Positions 43,118 to 50,824 of a stretch of DNA of 64,000 nucleotides are shown piece by piece. The position numbers and the translations under genes are program-made. Within the stretch, counting starts at the first letter, position 1, and each line of letters starts with the position of its first letter. The notes beneath the pieces were generated by a model that was not told the DNA's origin, searched no databases, and saw only the letters and a program-made list of their open reading frames with translations. The stretch comes from Desulfosporosinus sp049943955 (lineage in GTDB: Bacteria; Bacillota; Desulfitobacteriia; Desulfitobacteriales; Desulfitobacteriaceae): the NCBI RefSeq assembly GCF_049943955.1, contig NZ_JBNFTW010000003.1, positions 248,001 to 312,000 on the forward strand. The letters are read 5' to 3'.

Positions 43118-43690
43118 TCACTTAAAGATAACTTGTCCATTTTCGATTGAGTCGATGATGGCCAAAGATTCTAATTGAATACCCTTTTCGAGGATGCGTT
43201 TTCGGCCTTCTTGAAATGTTTTTTCAATAACGACTCCTGCTCCGGCAATTTCCACATCACTCTGGGACAGCAAGTTAATCAATCCGATAAGTGCACTTCC
43301 ACTGGCTAAAAAATCATCAATAATTAATACCTTGTCATTAGGAGTTAAGAACTCCTTTGATATCTTTATCGTATATTCCTGTTCTTTGGTATAGGAATAA
43401 ATTTTTGCTTCGTAAACATCTTGCGTCATGTTAATACCGGCATGTTTTTTAGCAAATACAACGGGTACAAAGTTAAAGTATTGAGCAACAATACTTGCAA
43501 TAGCAATACCAGAGGTTTCAATGGTAACTATTTTTGTAACCTCTTTATTTGCAAATCTGTGTTTGAATTCCTTACCTATTTCATTGAATAACGAAATATC
43601 TAACTGGTGATTTAAAAAGTTATCAACCTTAATAATGCGATTTTCAATGATTTTAGCGTCGTTTCTGATTTTATCTTTTAAAAGCTGCAT
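43118..43690 (-). CDS. xpt: Xanthine phosphoribosyltransferase
   Basis: 190 residues, the usual Xpt length. It transfers phosphoribosyl from PRPP to xanthine, giving XMP (purine salvage). The PRPP-binding motif VLIIDDFLASGSAL is present, as is the N-terminal MQLLKDKI. ATG 43690 follows GGAGGAGGGA; an in-frame start 24 nt upstream overlaps that SD. In Bacillus xpt is preceded by a purine riboswitch, and I could not find one here. It appears to be a single gene. Confidence 0.92.
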   Translation of the reverse strand: MQLLKDKIRNDAKIIENRIIKVDNFLNHQLDISLFNEIGKEFKHRFANKEVTKIVTIETSGIAIASIVAQYFNFVPVVFAKKHAGINMTQDVYEAKIYSYTKEQEYTIKISKEFLTPNDKVLIIDDFLASGSALIGLINLLSQSDVEIAGAGVVIEKTFQEGRKRILEKGIQLESLAIIDSIENGQVIFK

Positions 43691-43853
43691 AATGACAATA
43701 CTCCCTCCTCCCATGAAAATCTCTTTGTAAGTTTACGAAAATATAATAATAACAAGAATAACTTGATTGCCTCAAAAAATCAAATAAAGTTTTTTTCCAG
43801 TGAATTATATTATTAAACATCGAATTGAGGCAGCTGGAATTGAGACCAGCCTC

Positions 43854-43901
43854 TTGACAGGATACTATGATTCAAGTACACTTATACCTGCTAGGGGTAT
43901 A
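43854..43901 (+). promoter_or_regulatory. Promoter with CsoR-like operator
   Basis: -35 TTGACA (43854-43859) and -10 TACACT (43877-43882) are 17 nt apart. The inverted repeat TATACC-N7-GGTATA (43883-43901), within ATACCTGCTAGGGGTAT, covers the start point and closely resembles operators of CsoR/CstR-family repressors. The binding protein is not encoded nearby. Confidence 0.55.
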
Positions 43902-43952
43902 CCGTAGAAGGATATAACCGTTGCTATTATTTATTGCAAGGAAGGTGCTTTC

Positions 43953-44138
43953 ATGAATGTATCCATTAACAAAGATAGATGTCCTCAAAATCATCCTTGC
44001 CCTTCAATAAGGGTCTGTCCGGTGGGGGCGATTGAACAAATTGGTTTTAATGCTCCAATGATTGATCAGGATAAATGTATCAGGTGTAAAAAATGTGTGA
44101 AATATTGTCCGATGGGAGCTTTTCAAGTAAGCGAGTGA
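43953..44138 (+). CDS. Small 4Fe-4S ferredoxin-like protein, seven cysteines
   Basis: 61 residues. The second motif is a regular CIRCKKCVKYCP (Cys 42, 45, 48, 52). The first is degenerate: Cys10, Cys16 and Cys22, each pair with five residues between, in CPQNHPCPSIRVCP. One cluster can be fully ligated and the other has only three obvious Cys, so it may be a 3Fe-4S or site-differentiated cluster. ATG follows AAGGAAGGTG. The stop TGA lies in the end of family 1 repeat copy E. A CsoR-like operator sits in its promoter. Electron carrier or redox/metal sensor; the partner is unknown. Confidence 0.8.
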   Translation: MNVSINKDRCPQNHPCPSIRVCPVGAIEQIGFNAPMIDQDKCIRCKKCVKYCPMGAFQVSE

Positions 44139-44184
44139 ACTTAAGGTATGGGAACCACTCCCACTGGAAGAAGTGGGAACGAAA
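44132..44184 (-). repeat. Family 1 repeat, deleted copy E
   Basis: Reverse orientation. It reads hairpin I (CCCACTTCTTCCAGTGGG), GTTCCCATACCTTAA and then directly AGTTCAC, so hairpins II and III are deleted. It overlaps the stop codon of the ferredoxin gene. Confidence 0.6.
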
Positions 44185-44189
44185 CAAAA

Positions 44190-44219
44190 TGGAAACCCCT
44201 TACGAATAAGGGATTTCCA
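44190..44219 (-). terminator. Terminator of the Fe-alcohol dehydrogenase gene
   Basis: TGGAAAtCCCTTA pairs with TAAGGGgTTTCCA, followed on the minus strand by TTTTGTTT. Confidence 0.7.
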
Positions 44220-44252
44220 AACTAGTTATACTTTATAAAGGTTAAAGTGGGC

Positions 44253-45416
44253 TTATAAAGCGGACTTTAGGATTTGGAGGACGTCCTGACTATTAATGGG
44301 GCGGAATTCACCTAAAGTCCCATTTTTTGTGGCGGCGTTGGCCATGAGTTCAAGCTTTTCGTCATCAATATTGACTGATCTTAGTGTTGTGGGAAGTCCT
44401 AAGGTGACAAAGAATTCTTTCGTTTTGGAGATGGCTGTTCTCGCTATAGTATAATTATCTTCATTAGGGTTTAAGCCCCAAACGTTGATACCGTAGTTCT
44501 TAAAGACTTCAACGGTACTATCTTCTAAGACATGTTCCATCCAATGCGGTGTGATAATGGCAAGTCCCACCCCATGAGTGATATCATAATAAGCGCTCAG
44601 CTCGTGTTCGATAGGATGACAGCTCCATTTTCGCATTTTCCCGTAAGACAGAAGCCCATTGATAGCTAAACTGGAGGCCCACATCAAGTTAGCCCGAGCT
44701 TCATAATTATCGGGTTCCTCGAGAGCAATGGGACCATAATGAATACAAGTTTTCAAGATAGCTTCAGCTAATCGGTTCTGTAAATATGCACTTTTTATAT
44801 TGCTGAAATATGCTTCGAAAACATGACTCATAATGTCGGCAATGCCTGCAGCAGTTTGACTTTTGGGGACAGAATAGGTGTAAGTTGGGTCAAGGATTGA
44901 GAATTTAGGCGCCATTAGGGGATGTCCCATTCCAAGTTTTTGATTTGTCTCAGGATTACTGATGACTGCGATAGGGTCCATTTCGGAGCCTGTCGCAGCT
45001 AGAGTTAAAATTGTACCGATGGGCAGGGCATTCTCAAAATGTCCCTTACCAATCATCAAATCCCAAGGATCGTCGGAATAATAATAACCTGCGGCAACGA
45101 GTTTCGCGCAATCAATGGTACTTCCTCCTCCAATAGCTAAGACGAAATCGATTTGATGGTTATGGCAAAGGTCAACTCCGCGGCGAACACTCTCAATCTT
45201 TGGATTCGGATCGACTCCGGAAAGTTCCCAAAAGGGGATGTTAGTTTCCCTTAATAGCTTTATTGCCTGATCGTATAATCCGATTTTTTTAATACTTCCT
45301 CCGCCGTAGATAAGAAGCACCCGTGAACCAAATTCCAAAATTTGTTCTGGTAGTTTCTGAATTTGGTCTTTGCCAAAGAAAATTTTAGTGGGGATTGAGT
45401 AATCAAAGTTTAGCAA
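44253..45416 (-). CDS. Iron-containing alcohol dehydrogenase
   Basis: 387 residues of the group III Fe-dependent ADH family (butanol dehydrogenase-like), reducing aldehydes or ketones with NAD(P)H. Seen are the cofactor motif FVLAIGGGSTIDCAK, the TGSEMDP segment and metal-ligand His residues in SHVFEAYF, WSCHPIEHELSA and THGVGLA. The start is TTG after GAAAGGGG. It lies downstream of the alpha/beta hydrolase and LysR genes on the same strand (157-nt gap) and may be under the same regulator. The substrate cannot be assigned. Confidence 0.9.
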   Translation of the reverse strand: MLNFDYSIPTKIFFGKDQIQKLPEQILEFGSRVLLIYGGGSIKKIGLYDQAIKLLRETNIPFWELSGVDPNPKIESVRRGVDLCHNHQIDFVLAIGGGSTIDCAKLVAAGYYYSDDPWDLMIGKGHFENALPIGTILTLAATGSEMDPIAVISNPETNQKLGMGHPLMAPKFSILDPTYTYSVPKSQTAAGIADIMSHVFEAYFSNIKSAYLQNRLAEAILKTCIHYGPIALEEPDNYEARANLMWASSLAINGLLSYGKMRKWSCHPIEHELSAYYDITHGVGLAIITPHWMEHVLEDSTVEVFKNYGINVWGLNPNEDNYTIARTAISKTKEFFVTLGLPTTLRSVNIDDEKLELMANAATKNGTLGEFRPINSQDVLQILKSAL

Positions 45417-45573
45417 TGTTTAGACCCCTTTCTTATTTCTGCAGAAACAACACTCTGGATTAGCTGATTCTGTGACATATAAGTTTTTGCGAAAATGAGA
45501 TTCTAATATGCTTGGGTTTAGTTTGTTTTGAGCTAAAATAGAGAAACTGAGATATTAAGATTTGAGAAAGCTG

Positions 45574-46326
45574 TTATTTCCCTATGGATTTCTCAGTCGC
45601 TTTCTCAATAAATTCTTCGATTTGTGGAATGATGAAGCCGCTCTTGTACAAAGAAAACCAATGATCGGCTTTAGGAATTGTTGCAAATTCAATTAATGGG
45701 GATAATTTCGAGCTTTCTTTTACTTTTCCATAAATAGGATCATTTTCTCCGGCCAGCATCAGGCATGGTACTGAGATAGTTTTTAAGAGCTCAGTGTTAT
45801 TAGTTCTTGGTTCTTCCACTGCCGCTAGCAACGCCATTCTATCATTTAATAAAAACCGTCGTTTATGCTCTTCAGAGACATTGTGGTTCGGGACCCAATG
45901 TTCAAGGTTTACGACAGAGTCACGTAAAGAAATCATATCATTTTCGTAAGGGTGGATGGCATCCAGAATAAAAGATTTAAAGCGCGATGGGAACCACTTC
46001 ATTAATCCAAAAGAAATCCAGCCTCCCATTGAATATCCGAAGTAATGACATTTGTCAATTTTCTCAGCATCAAGTACCTTAATTACATCCTGGGCCCGTA
46101 GATATAAAGAATATTGCTCTGAATGATGAGGTTTATCGCTCTTGCCATGCCCTCTAGCATCAATTACTATTAATTGAAAGGTTTTCTTAAGCCTTTCAAC
46201 ATAACCATAGTCATACCAATCCTCTATACCGCCAAAAAAGCCATGCTGAAGAACCAGGCACTCTCCCTGGGGTGTTCCCTCAATTTCATAATTGATTCTT
46301 ATATCATTGTTAAGAGTAAACGGCAT
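45574..46326 (-). CDS. Alpha/beta hydrolase
   Basis: 250 residues of the alpha/beta-hydrolase fold. The oxyanion region is LQHGFFGG, the nucleophile elbow GYSMGG (Ser), an acid residue lies in AGENDPIYG and the catalytic His in KADHWFSL. ATG 46326 follows ACAGGAGGAGAA; an in-frame start 48 nt upstream has none. It lies 56 nt after the LysR gene, so they are probably one operon. Esterase or lyase of unknown substrate. Confidence 0.85.
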   Translation of the reverse strand: MPFTLNNDIRINYEIEGTPQGECLVLQHGFFGGIEDWYDYGYVERLKKTFQLIVIDARGHGKSDKPHHSEQYSLYLRAQDVIKVLDAEKIDKCHYFGYSMGGWISFGLMKWFPSRFKSFILDAIHPYENDMISLRDSVVNLEHWVPNHNVSEEHKRRFLLNDRMALLAAVEEPRTNNTELLKTISVPCLMLAGENDPIYGKVKESSKLSPLIEFATIPKADHWFSLYKSGFIIPQIEEFIEKATEKSIGK

Positions 46327-46381
46327 AATTCTCCTCCTGTAACCAGTAAATAATAATGCTGCGTATTCTGGCAAAATTTAT

Positions 46382-47323
46382 TTATAGATCAATTCCCTTT
46401 TTTGTTAATTTTCTCCATGATGTAATAAGATCTTGACCGAGGAGCTGTTCTGTGAACGCTTCCGTTACTTCATTTGTCTCTTGATTTTGATTCTTTGGTT
46501 CTATTAAGTAAAAGGAACGAGTAAGTCGTTTTCCTTTAATTCTAAGAGACTTTAATTCTTTAGCATTTAATTCTTTCCGTACGATCCAGCGCGAGACAAG
46601 GGCAATGCCTAAACCGGCAATAACAGCTTGTTTAACTGCTTGACCACTTCCAAAAACATAACTTTTTCTGACGTTTATACCCCATTCTTTAATAAGTTTG
46701 TCGCTAAAAGCGCGGGTTCCCGAACCGCTTTCCCGGAGTATCCATACTTGATCCTGGAGATGCTCAGAGGTGGCAATAGGAAGTTTGGCTAAGGGATGTT
46801 GGTTGGGAACGACTAGGATAATTTCATCCTCCATAATAGAATGGATTTGAATGTCCGTATGATTGACTTCTCCCTCCACAAGAGCAACGTCTAATTGATT
46901 CCTTCGAACTGCTTGAATAATTTCTTCCGTATTGGCGATGGAAGTTTCAATTTCTACCCCTGGATAGTGGGCGGCGAATTCAGTGACGGCAAAAGGTAAA
47001 ATGTATTCACCAATGGTATAACTTCCCCCAACTCTCAGGCTGCCTGTAACCATGTTGGTCAAATTTTTAATTTCTTCTTGCGCCTTATCCTGTAAACTAA
47101 TAATTTGTTTGGCATATTTATAATAAATCTCACCAGCCAGCGTAAGTTCCAGATGGTTGGAGGAGTCGGAAGAATTGATAAAAAGTTTTGTCTCAAGTTC
47201 CTGCTCTAAACATTCAATTTGTGCATTTACGCCGGTATTGGAAAGATAAAGTTCTTCAGCAGTGTGAGAGAATTTCTTGAGTTCAACTACGGTAACGAAA
47301 GTTTTTATGGGATCGTTGATCAT
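46382..47323 (-). CDS. LysR-family transcriptional regulator
   Basis: 313 residues. The N-terminal winged helix-turn-helix (FVTVVELKKFSHTAEELYLS) reads NTGVNAQIECLEQELETKLF where most LysR proteins have QPAVSxQI. The substrate-binding domain has GSYTIGEYILP and LALVEGEVNHTDI; it is of the CysL/selenium-metabolism-like subgroup by appearance. It is first in the minus-strand run with the hydrolase, and perhaps the alcohol dehydrogenase, which it likely controls together with itself. The effector is unknown. Confidence 0.9.
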   Translation of the reverse strand: MINDPIKTFVTVVELKKFSHTAEELYLSNTGVNAQIECLEQELETKLFINSSDSSNHLELTLAGEIYYKYAKQIISLQDKAQEEIKNLTNMVTGSLRVGGSYTIGEYILPFAVTEFAAHYPGVEIETSIANTEEIIQAVRRNQLDVALVEGEVNHTDIQIHSIMEDEIILVVPNQHPLAKLPIATSEHLQDQVWILRESGSGTRAFSDKLIKEWGINVRKSYVFGSGQAVKQAVIAGLGIALVSRWIVRKELNAKELKSLRIKGKRLTRSFYLIEPKNQNQETNEVTEAFTEQLLGQDLITSWRKLTKKGIDL

Positions 47324-47523
47324 AGTTTACACCTCTATCAATTGAATTCTGAATTAGATTCTAATTATAATACTTCTTTTTCTAGCATTTAACAATGTCA
47401 TAGTAGTTACATTTTACTCTGAAGTGCAACGGAAGGCTATGGCTGTGGTATTAAGTATATACAGAGTAGATTCCAGGAATTCGGGTAACTATAAAGTAAA
47501 CTATTTATGATGGAGAAAAAACC

Positions 47524-48189
47524 ATGCAAATGTTTATTGAATTTGAGAACCATTTGTTAAATGACCGTAAACCTTCCAACTATTTTAATGAATTAAGCAG
47601 AACAGGGATATTTTCTCAGGAATACCCTTATACAATGCTCGGTGACTTAATGAGTACGCCTCAATCACCAAAACATCATCCCGAAGGGAGTGTTTGGAAC
47701 CATACAATGATGGTTCTGGACAATGCAGCGGAAAGAAAAGATCTAAGCCAAAATCCAAAGGCATTTATGTGGGCAGCATTGCTCCACGATTTAGGCAAAG
47801 CCCCTGCTACCAAGTTTAAAAAAGGGCGGATTACTTCTTATGACCATGATAAATTGGGAGAGAGTCTTTCGGCAAAATTTCTTCAGGAGCTCACAAATGA
47901 TAGGGATTTTATAAGCCGGGTTTCCAAATTGGTACGTTGGCATATGCAAATTCTATTCGTGACCAAGAAATTGCCGTTTGCCGATATAGGAAAGATGTCG
48001 TCAGAGGTTTCTATCCATGAGATCGCTCTTTTAGGGTTATGTGATCGTTTAGGAAGAGGTAATATGACCCCTGATAAAAAATTAGAAGAGGAAAAAAGTA
48101 TTATAGCATTTTTAGAGAACTGCAGTAACTATTTAAATCCGGGAATTCATGCTGATAATTTTCAGGATTTTATTAATAAAATTGATTGA
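47524..48189 (+). CDS. HD-domain phosphohydrolase
   Basis: 221 residues. Metal-binding HD motif in WAALLHDLGKAP, with an upstream His in SVWNHTMMVLD and later His in RWHMQILF. The overall pattern matches the HD domains of tRNA nucleotidyltransferase-like and related stand-alone phosphohydrolases. No nucleotidyltransferase domain is present, so it acts alone or is a derived form. It is a single gene divergent from lysR. The substrate is unknown. Confidence 0.8.
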   Translation: MQMFIEFENHLLNDRKPSNYFNELSRTGIFSQEYPYTMLGDLMSTPQSPKHHPEGSVWNHTMMVLDNAAERKDLSQNPKAFMWAALLHDLGKAPATKFKKGRITSYDHDKLGESLSAKFLQELTNDRDFISRVSKLVRWHMQILFVTKKLPFADIGKMSSEVSIHEIALLGLCDRLGRGNMTPDKKLEEEKSIIAFLENCSNYLNPGIHADNFQDFINKID

Positions 48190-48317
48190 ATTGGGGCAAA
48201 CCTCTTGGAAAAGTAGACCTTCTAAATGTCGATTCGCAAAATCTTCACGTAAATTTTTACATATCTAAGCTTAAACCTATGGTAAAATGTATAAAGATTG
48301 TATTGAGGTGATCAAAA

Positions 48318-48467
48318 ATGATCATAGGTTTTGGCTTTGGAGATCCAATTTGGAGTTTTCTCATGCTTGTATTCACTTCGCTGATTAGTTATAGTTTGTA
48401 TCGGGGCTTGCGAAATTTAGGACGTGGGAAAGAAGAGAGGAAACAACGTGAGAGAAGTAAGTGTTGA
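48318..48467 (+). CDS. Small single-span membrane protein
   Basis: 49 codons. ATG 48318 is preceded by TTGAGGTGATC. The product has one hydrophobic segment (about 11-30, IWSFLMLVFTSLISYSLY) and a highly basic tail (GRGKEERKQRERSK). It overlaps the start of the HD-GYP gene by 20 nt in another frame, suggesting translational coupling. No family is recognised. It might be a small partner of the HD-GYP enzyme, or its leader peptide. Confidence 0.5.
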   Translation: MIIGFGFGDPIWSFLMLVFTSLISYSLYRGLRNLGRGKEERKQRERSKC

Positions 48468-49518
48468 ACGTCTTAATGATGGTGATGTTCTGGCAAAGGA
48501 AATTTACACTTCTTATGGCAAAATATTGCTTGGAAAAGGTGTCGTGCTAAAAAAGCCCTACATTGATCGCTTAAAAGATATGGGGATTTATAGCATATAT
48601 ATCGAAGATGAATTAACAAATGATGTTATCATAGAGGATGTTATTTCTGATCAACACCGCTTCGATGCTTTGAAAGCAATCGAGAGCTCCTGTAAAACGA
48701 TTCAAAGTGATAAAAATAAAGACAAAGATAAAGAAATAGATATCAAAGAATCTGTAAGTAATATCGTACAGGATATTCTCTTTCAAAAGGATATCATGAT
48801 TAGCCTAATGGATATGCGTAGTTTGGATAATCGAGTGTACTTCCATTCTGTCAATGTTTGTGTGTTGGCTACTGTCTTGGGCAAAGGGCTCGGTCTACCG
48901 GTGGAGAAGCTCAATGATCTTGCTCAAGGTGCTCTTCTCCACGATGTGGGAATTACCACTTTGCCGAAAGAAATTATTAATAAACGCGGTCCCCTGACAA
49001 AGGAAGAGCAAGAGATATACCAGACTCATACAATTCAAGGGTATGAACTTATCCGTAAAAGGCCTGAAAGCAGCATTATAACCGCCCATATGGCTTATCA
49101 ACATCATGAATGGACAAATGGTAAAGGTTATCCTCGTCAGCTGAAAGGCACCTCAATTCATCCCTTGGCGGAAATTATTGCCGTTGCCGATTTCTATGAT
49201 TGTCTGATTCATGGTTCTCCCGGTATTCCACGGGTATTGCCCCATGTGGCTTGTGAAATAGTGATGGCTAACGCCGGTGTTCGTTTTCGCCATGAATTGA
49301 TAAATGTTTTCTTAAGGCATATAGCAGCCTACCCGACCGGATACACGGTGAAGCTTAACAATGGAGAAACCGGAGTCATTGTAGGACAAAATAAAGGCTT
49401 GCCAACTCGTCCTATCGTGCGTGTTTTTGAAGGAAAGGTTAACCTGAAGCAAGTGCGGGTTGTTGAACGCGATCTTGTTGAAGAGCGAACATTATTTGTG
49501 GAGTACATTATCGAATAA
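48448..49518 (+). CDS. HD-GYP domain protein (putative cyclic-di-GMP phosphodiesterase)
   Basis: 356 residues. An N-terminal region of about 100 residues precedes the HD-GYP domain. Conserved elements are YFHSVNVC, LLHDVG (HD), THTIQGYELI, the double His in YQHHEW with NGKGYP (the GYP signature), and IIAVADFYDCL. Such enzymes hydrolyse cyclic-di-GMP. The C-terminal part contains a PilZ-unlike small beta segment (LNNGETGVIVGQNKG) often seen in this subgroup. GTG 48448 follows GAGAGG; an in-frame GTG 24 nt upstream is less likely. It is coupled to the small membrane ORF before it. Confidence 0.88.
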   Translation: MREVSVERLNDGDVLAKEIYTSYGKILLGKGVVLKKPYIDRLKDMGIYSIYIEDELTNDVIIEDVISDQHRFDALKAIESSCKTIQSDKNKDKDKEIDIKESVSNIVQDILFQKDIMISLMDMRSLDNRVYFHSVNVCVLATVLGKGLGLPVEKLNDLAQGALLHDVGITTLPKEIINKRGPLTKEEQEIYQTHTIQGYELIRKRPESSIITAHMAYQHHEWTNGKGYPRQLKGTSIHPLAEIIAVADFYDCLIHGSPGIPRVLPHVACEIVMANAGVRFRHELINVFLRHIAAYPTGYTVKLNNGETGVIVGQNKGLPTRPIVRVFEGKVNLKQVRVVERDLVEERTLFVEYIIE

Positions 49519-49562
49519 CAAAGGAAGGCCTTGACTGAGTTCAAGGCCTTCCTTTGTTATTC
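49513..49562. terminator. Bidirectional terminator
   Basis: A perfect 22-bp stem (outer arms GAATAACAAAGG and CCTTTGTTATTC) with a 6-nt loop lies between the convergent HD-GYP and DUF4474 genes; the stem itself supplies the T-rich tail on both strands. Confidence 0.8.
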
Positions 49563-49581
49563 GTTTGGGTGTTTTGGTCGG

Positions 49582-50526
49582 CTAGAGTAAAACAATATTA
49601 TAAAAAACGGTACCGATAATGATTACCAATAAGGCTATTGCTGCTGTTAAACCACTTTGAAACAAATTATATAAGGGTTTTGATCTCCCCATTCGGAGGA
49701 TTCTTTTGTAAAGTTCTGGCTCTAATTCTTCAAGAACCTTCAATTTTTCCGGTACTGTATTCGAATCACCTGTGATATCCTCGAATTCATTGCATAATTG
49801 CTCATTTTTCCACTGAATAATCCACTCAAGGACTTTGTTTCGGGTAATCGGCTGGGGGGTATGAGGTACGTCAAAATTGAAACTCACGGTTGTTCCGAAA
49901 TGAGTAAATTCCTCATCGGAGTAACCGGCATTTCTCAGCCCATCAATAAAGGCATCACGCATAATTGTGTTATCTAAAGTAATATTGATGGCCATAGATA
50001 ATTCCGAGGGTTGAGAGAATTCGCCCAGTTTGAAACCTGTTAACCACCAGTGACGGTCTTTTCTGGTAAAAAGCACGTTCCCGTTCTTCCTTAACGTAAA
50101 GGACATTTGCAAGAGTTCATTGTCGTCAGCACTTTTATAATAAGAACCCAGCATATAACTCAGGGGATTGCGATTCGGAGTCCTTTTATAGACCCCAATT
50201 TCTGCTCCGGAAACTAAATCATACTGACCTTTCCAAAAGCCGATCATCCATTGTTTGCCGTTATAGTCAAAGAAAATAGGTTCGCAGTCAATGATCATTC
50301 CCATGGGTGCAGCTGCCACATCGAAAAAATGACAATAGCCGATCTTCCTTTGCCAGGGGTCCATATTGGAATAAAAAATATCCTGGTTAGGATCATAAGA
50401 ATAACCGGAAATCTCTATTATTTCATCAAGTGTTTTATTCCCTGTCTCATCAGGAAGAGATGCTAATTTGTCGTAGCTTCCCCCTGAAAAAATTCCGCTG
50501 TTAAATAGCGTTAACTGTTCGGGCAT
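49582..50526 (-). CDS. DUF4474-type protein with C-terminal membrane helix
   Basis: 314 residues. The N-terminal two thirds (YSYDPNQDIFYSNMDPWQRK, FDVAAAPMGMIIDCEPI, WMIGFWKGQYDLVSGAEIG) match the look of DUF4474, a clostridial domain of unknown function. A single C-terminal hydrophobic helix (about 292-312) probably anchors it in the membrane with the bulk facing the cytoplasm, since no signal peptide is present. It is a single gene convergent with HD-GYP. No function can be given. Confidence 0.75.
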   Translation of the reverse strand: MPEQLTLFNSGIFSGGSYDKLASLPDETGNKTLDEIIEISGYSYDPNQDIFYSNMDPWQRKIGYCHFFDVAAAPMGMIIDCEPIFFDYNGKQWMIGFWKGQYDLVSGAEIGVYKRTPNRNPLSYMLGSYYKSADDNELLQMSFTLRKNGNVLFTRKDRHWWLTGFKLGEFSQPSELSMAINITLDNTIMRDAFIDGLRNAGYSDEEFTHFGTTVSFNFDVPHTPQPITRNKVLEWIIQWKNEQLCNEFEDITGDSNTVPEKLKVLEELEPELYKRILRMGRSKPLYNLFQSGLTAAIALLVIIIGTVFYNIVLL

Positions 50527-50765
50527 AATGATATTCCCCCTTTTATATCATAGTACGGGCTTAGGGGATCAGAGTTGCAAGAAATTATATGTTTTTTTTG
50601 TAAGTTGGTTGAATCAATGCAGGAATTTGTTAATTTCTTTTCTTTTTTTCACCTCTTTCTTGTTGACCTTGACTAGAAAGAAGTGAAGTTAGATTGAGAC
50701 GAGTGAACGTAGTTTGTAAGAAAATAACGATAAGTGCTTATTATTAAGCCATAAACTAAATATTC

Positions 50766-50794
50766 TTAACATTCTAAATAATATAGTGTATTAT
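50766..50794 (+). promoter_or_regulatory. Sigma-A promoter of acetyl-CoA synthetase gene
   Basis: -35 TTAACA (50766-50771), 17-nt spacer, -10 TATTAT (50789-50794), about 30 nt before the SD. Confidence 0.6.
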
Positions 50795-50824
50795 ATACAA
50801 ATAAACGATAGGAGGAATATAGTT

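Noticed and set aside
43715..43950. Purine riboswitch before xpt
   Set aside because: I looked on the minus strand for the conserved junction and loop sequences of the guanine riboswitch and did not find them.
16446..44184. CRISPR array
   Set aside because: The repeats are far apart, differ in length and have several internal hairpins; no regular spacing and no cas genes.
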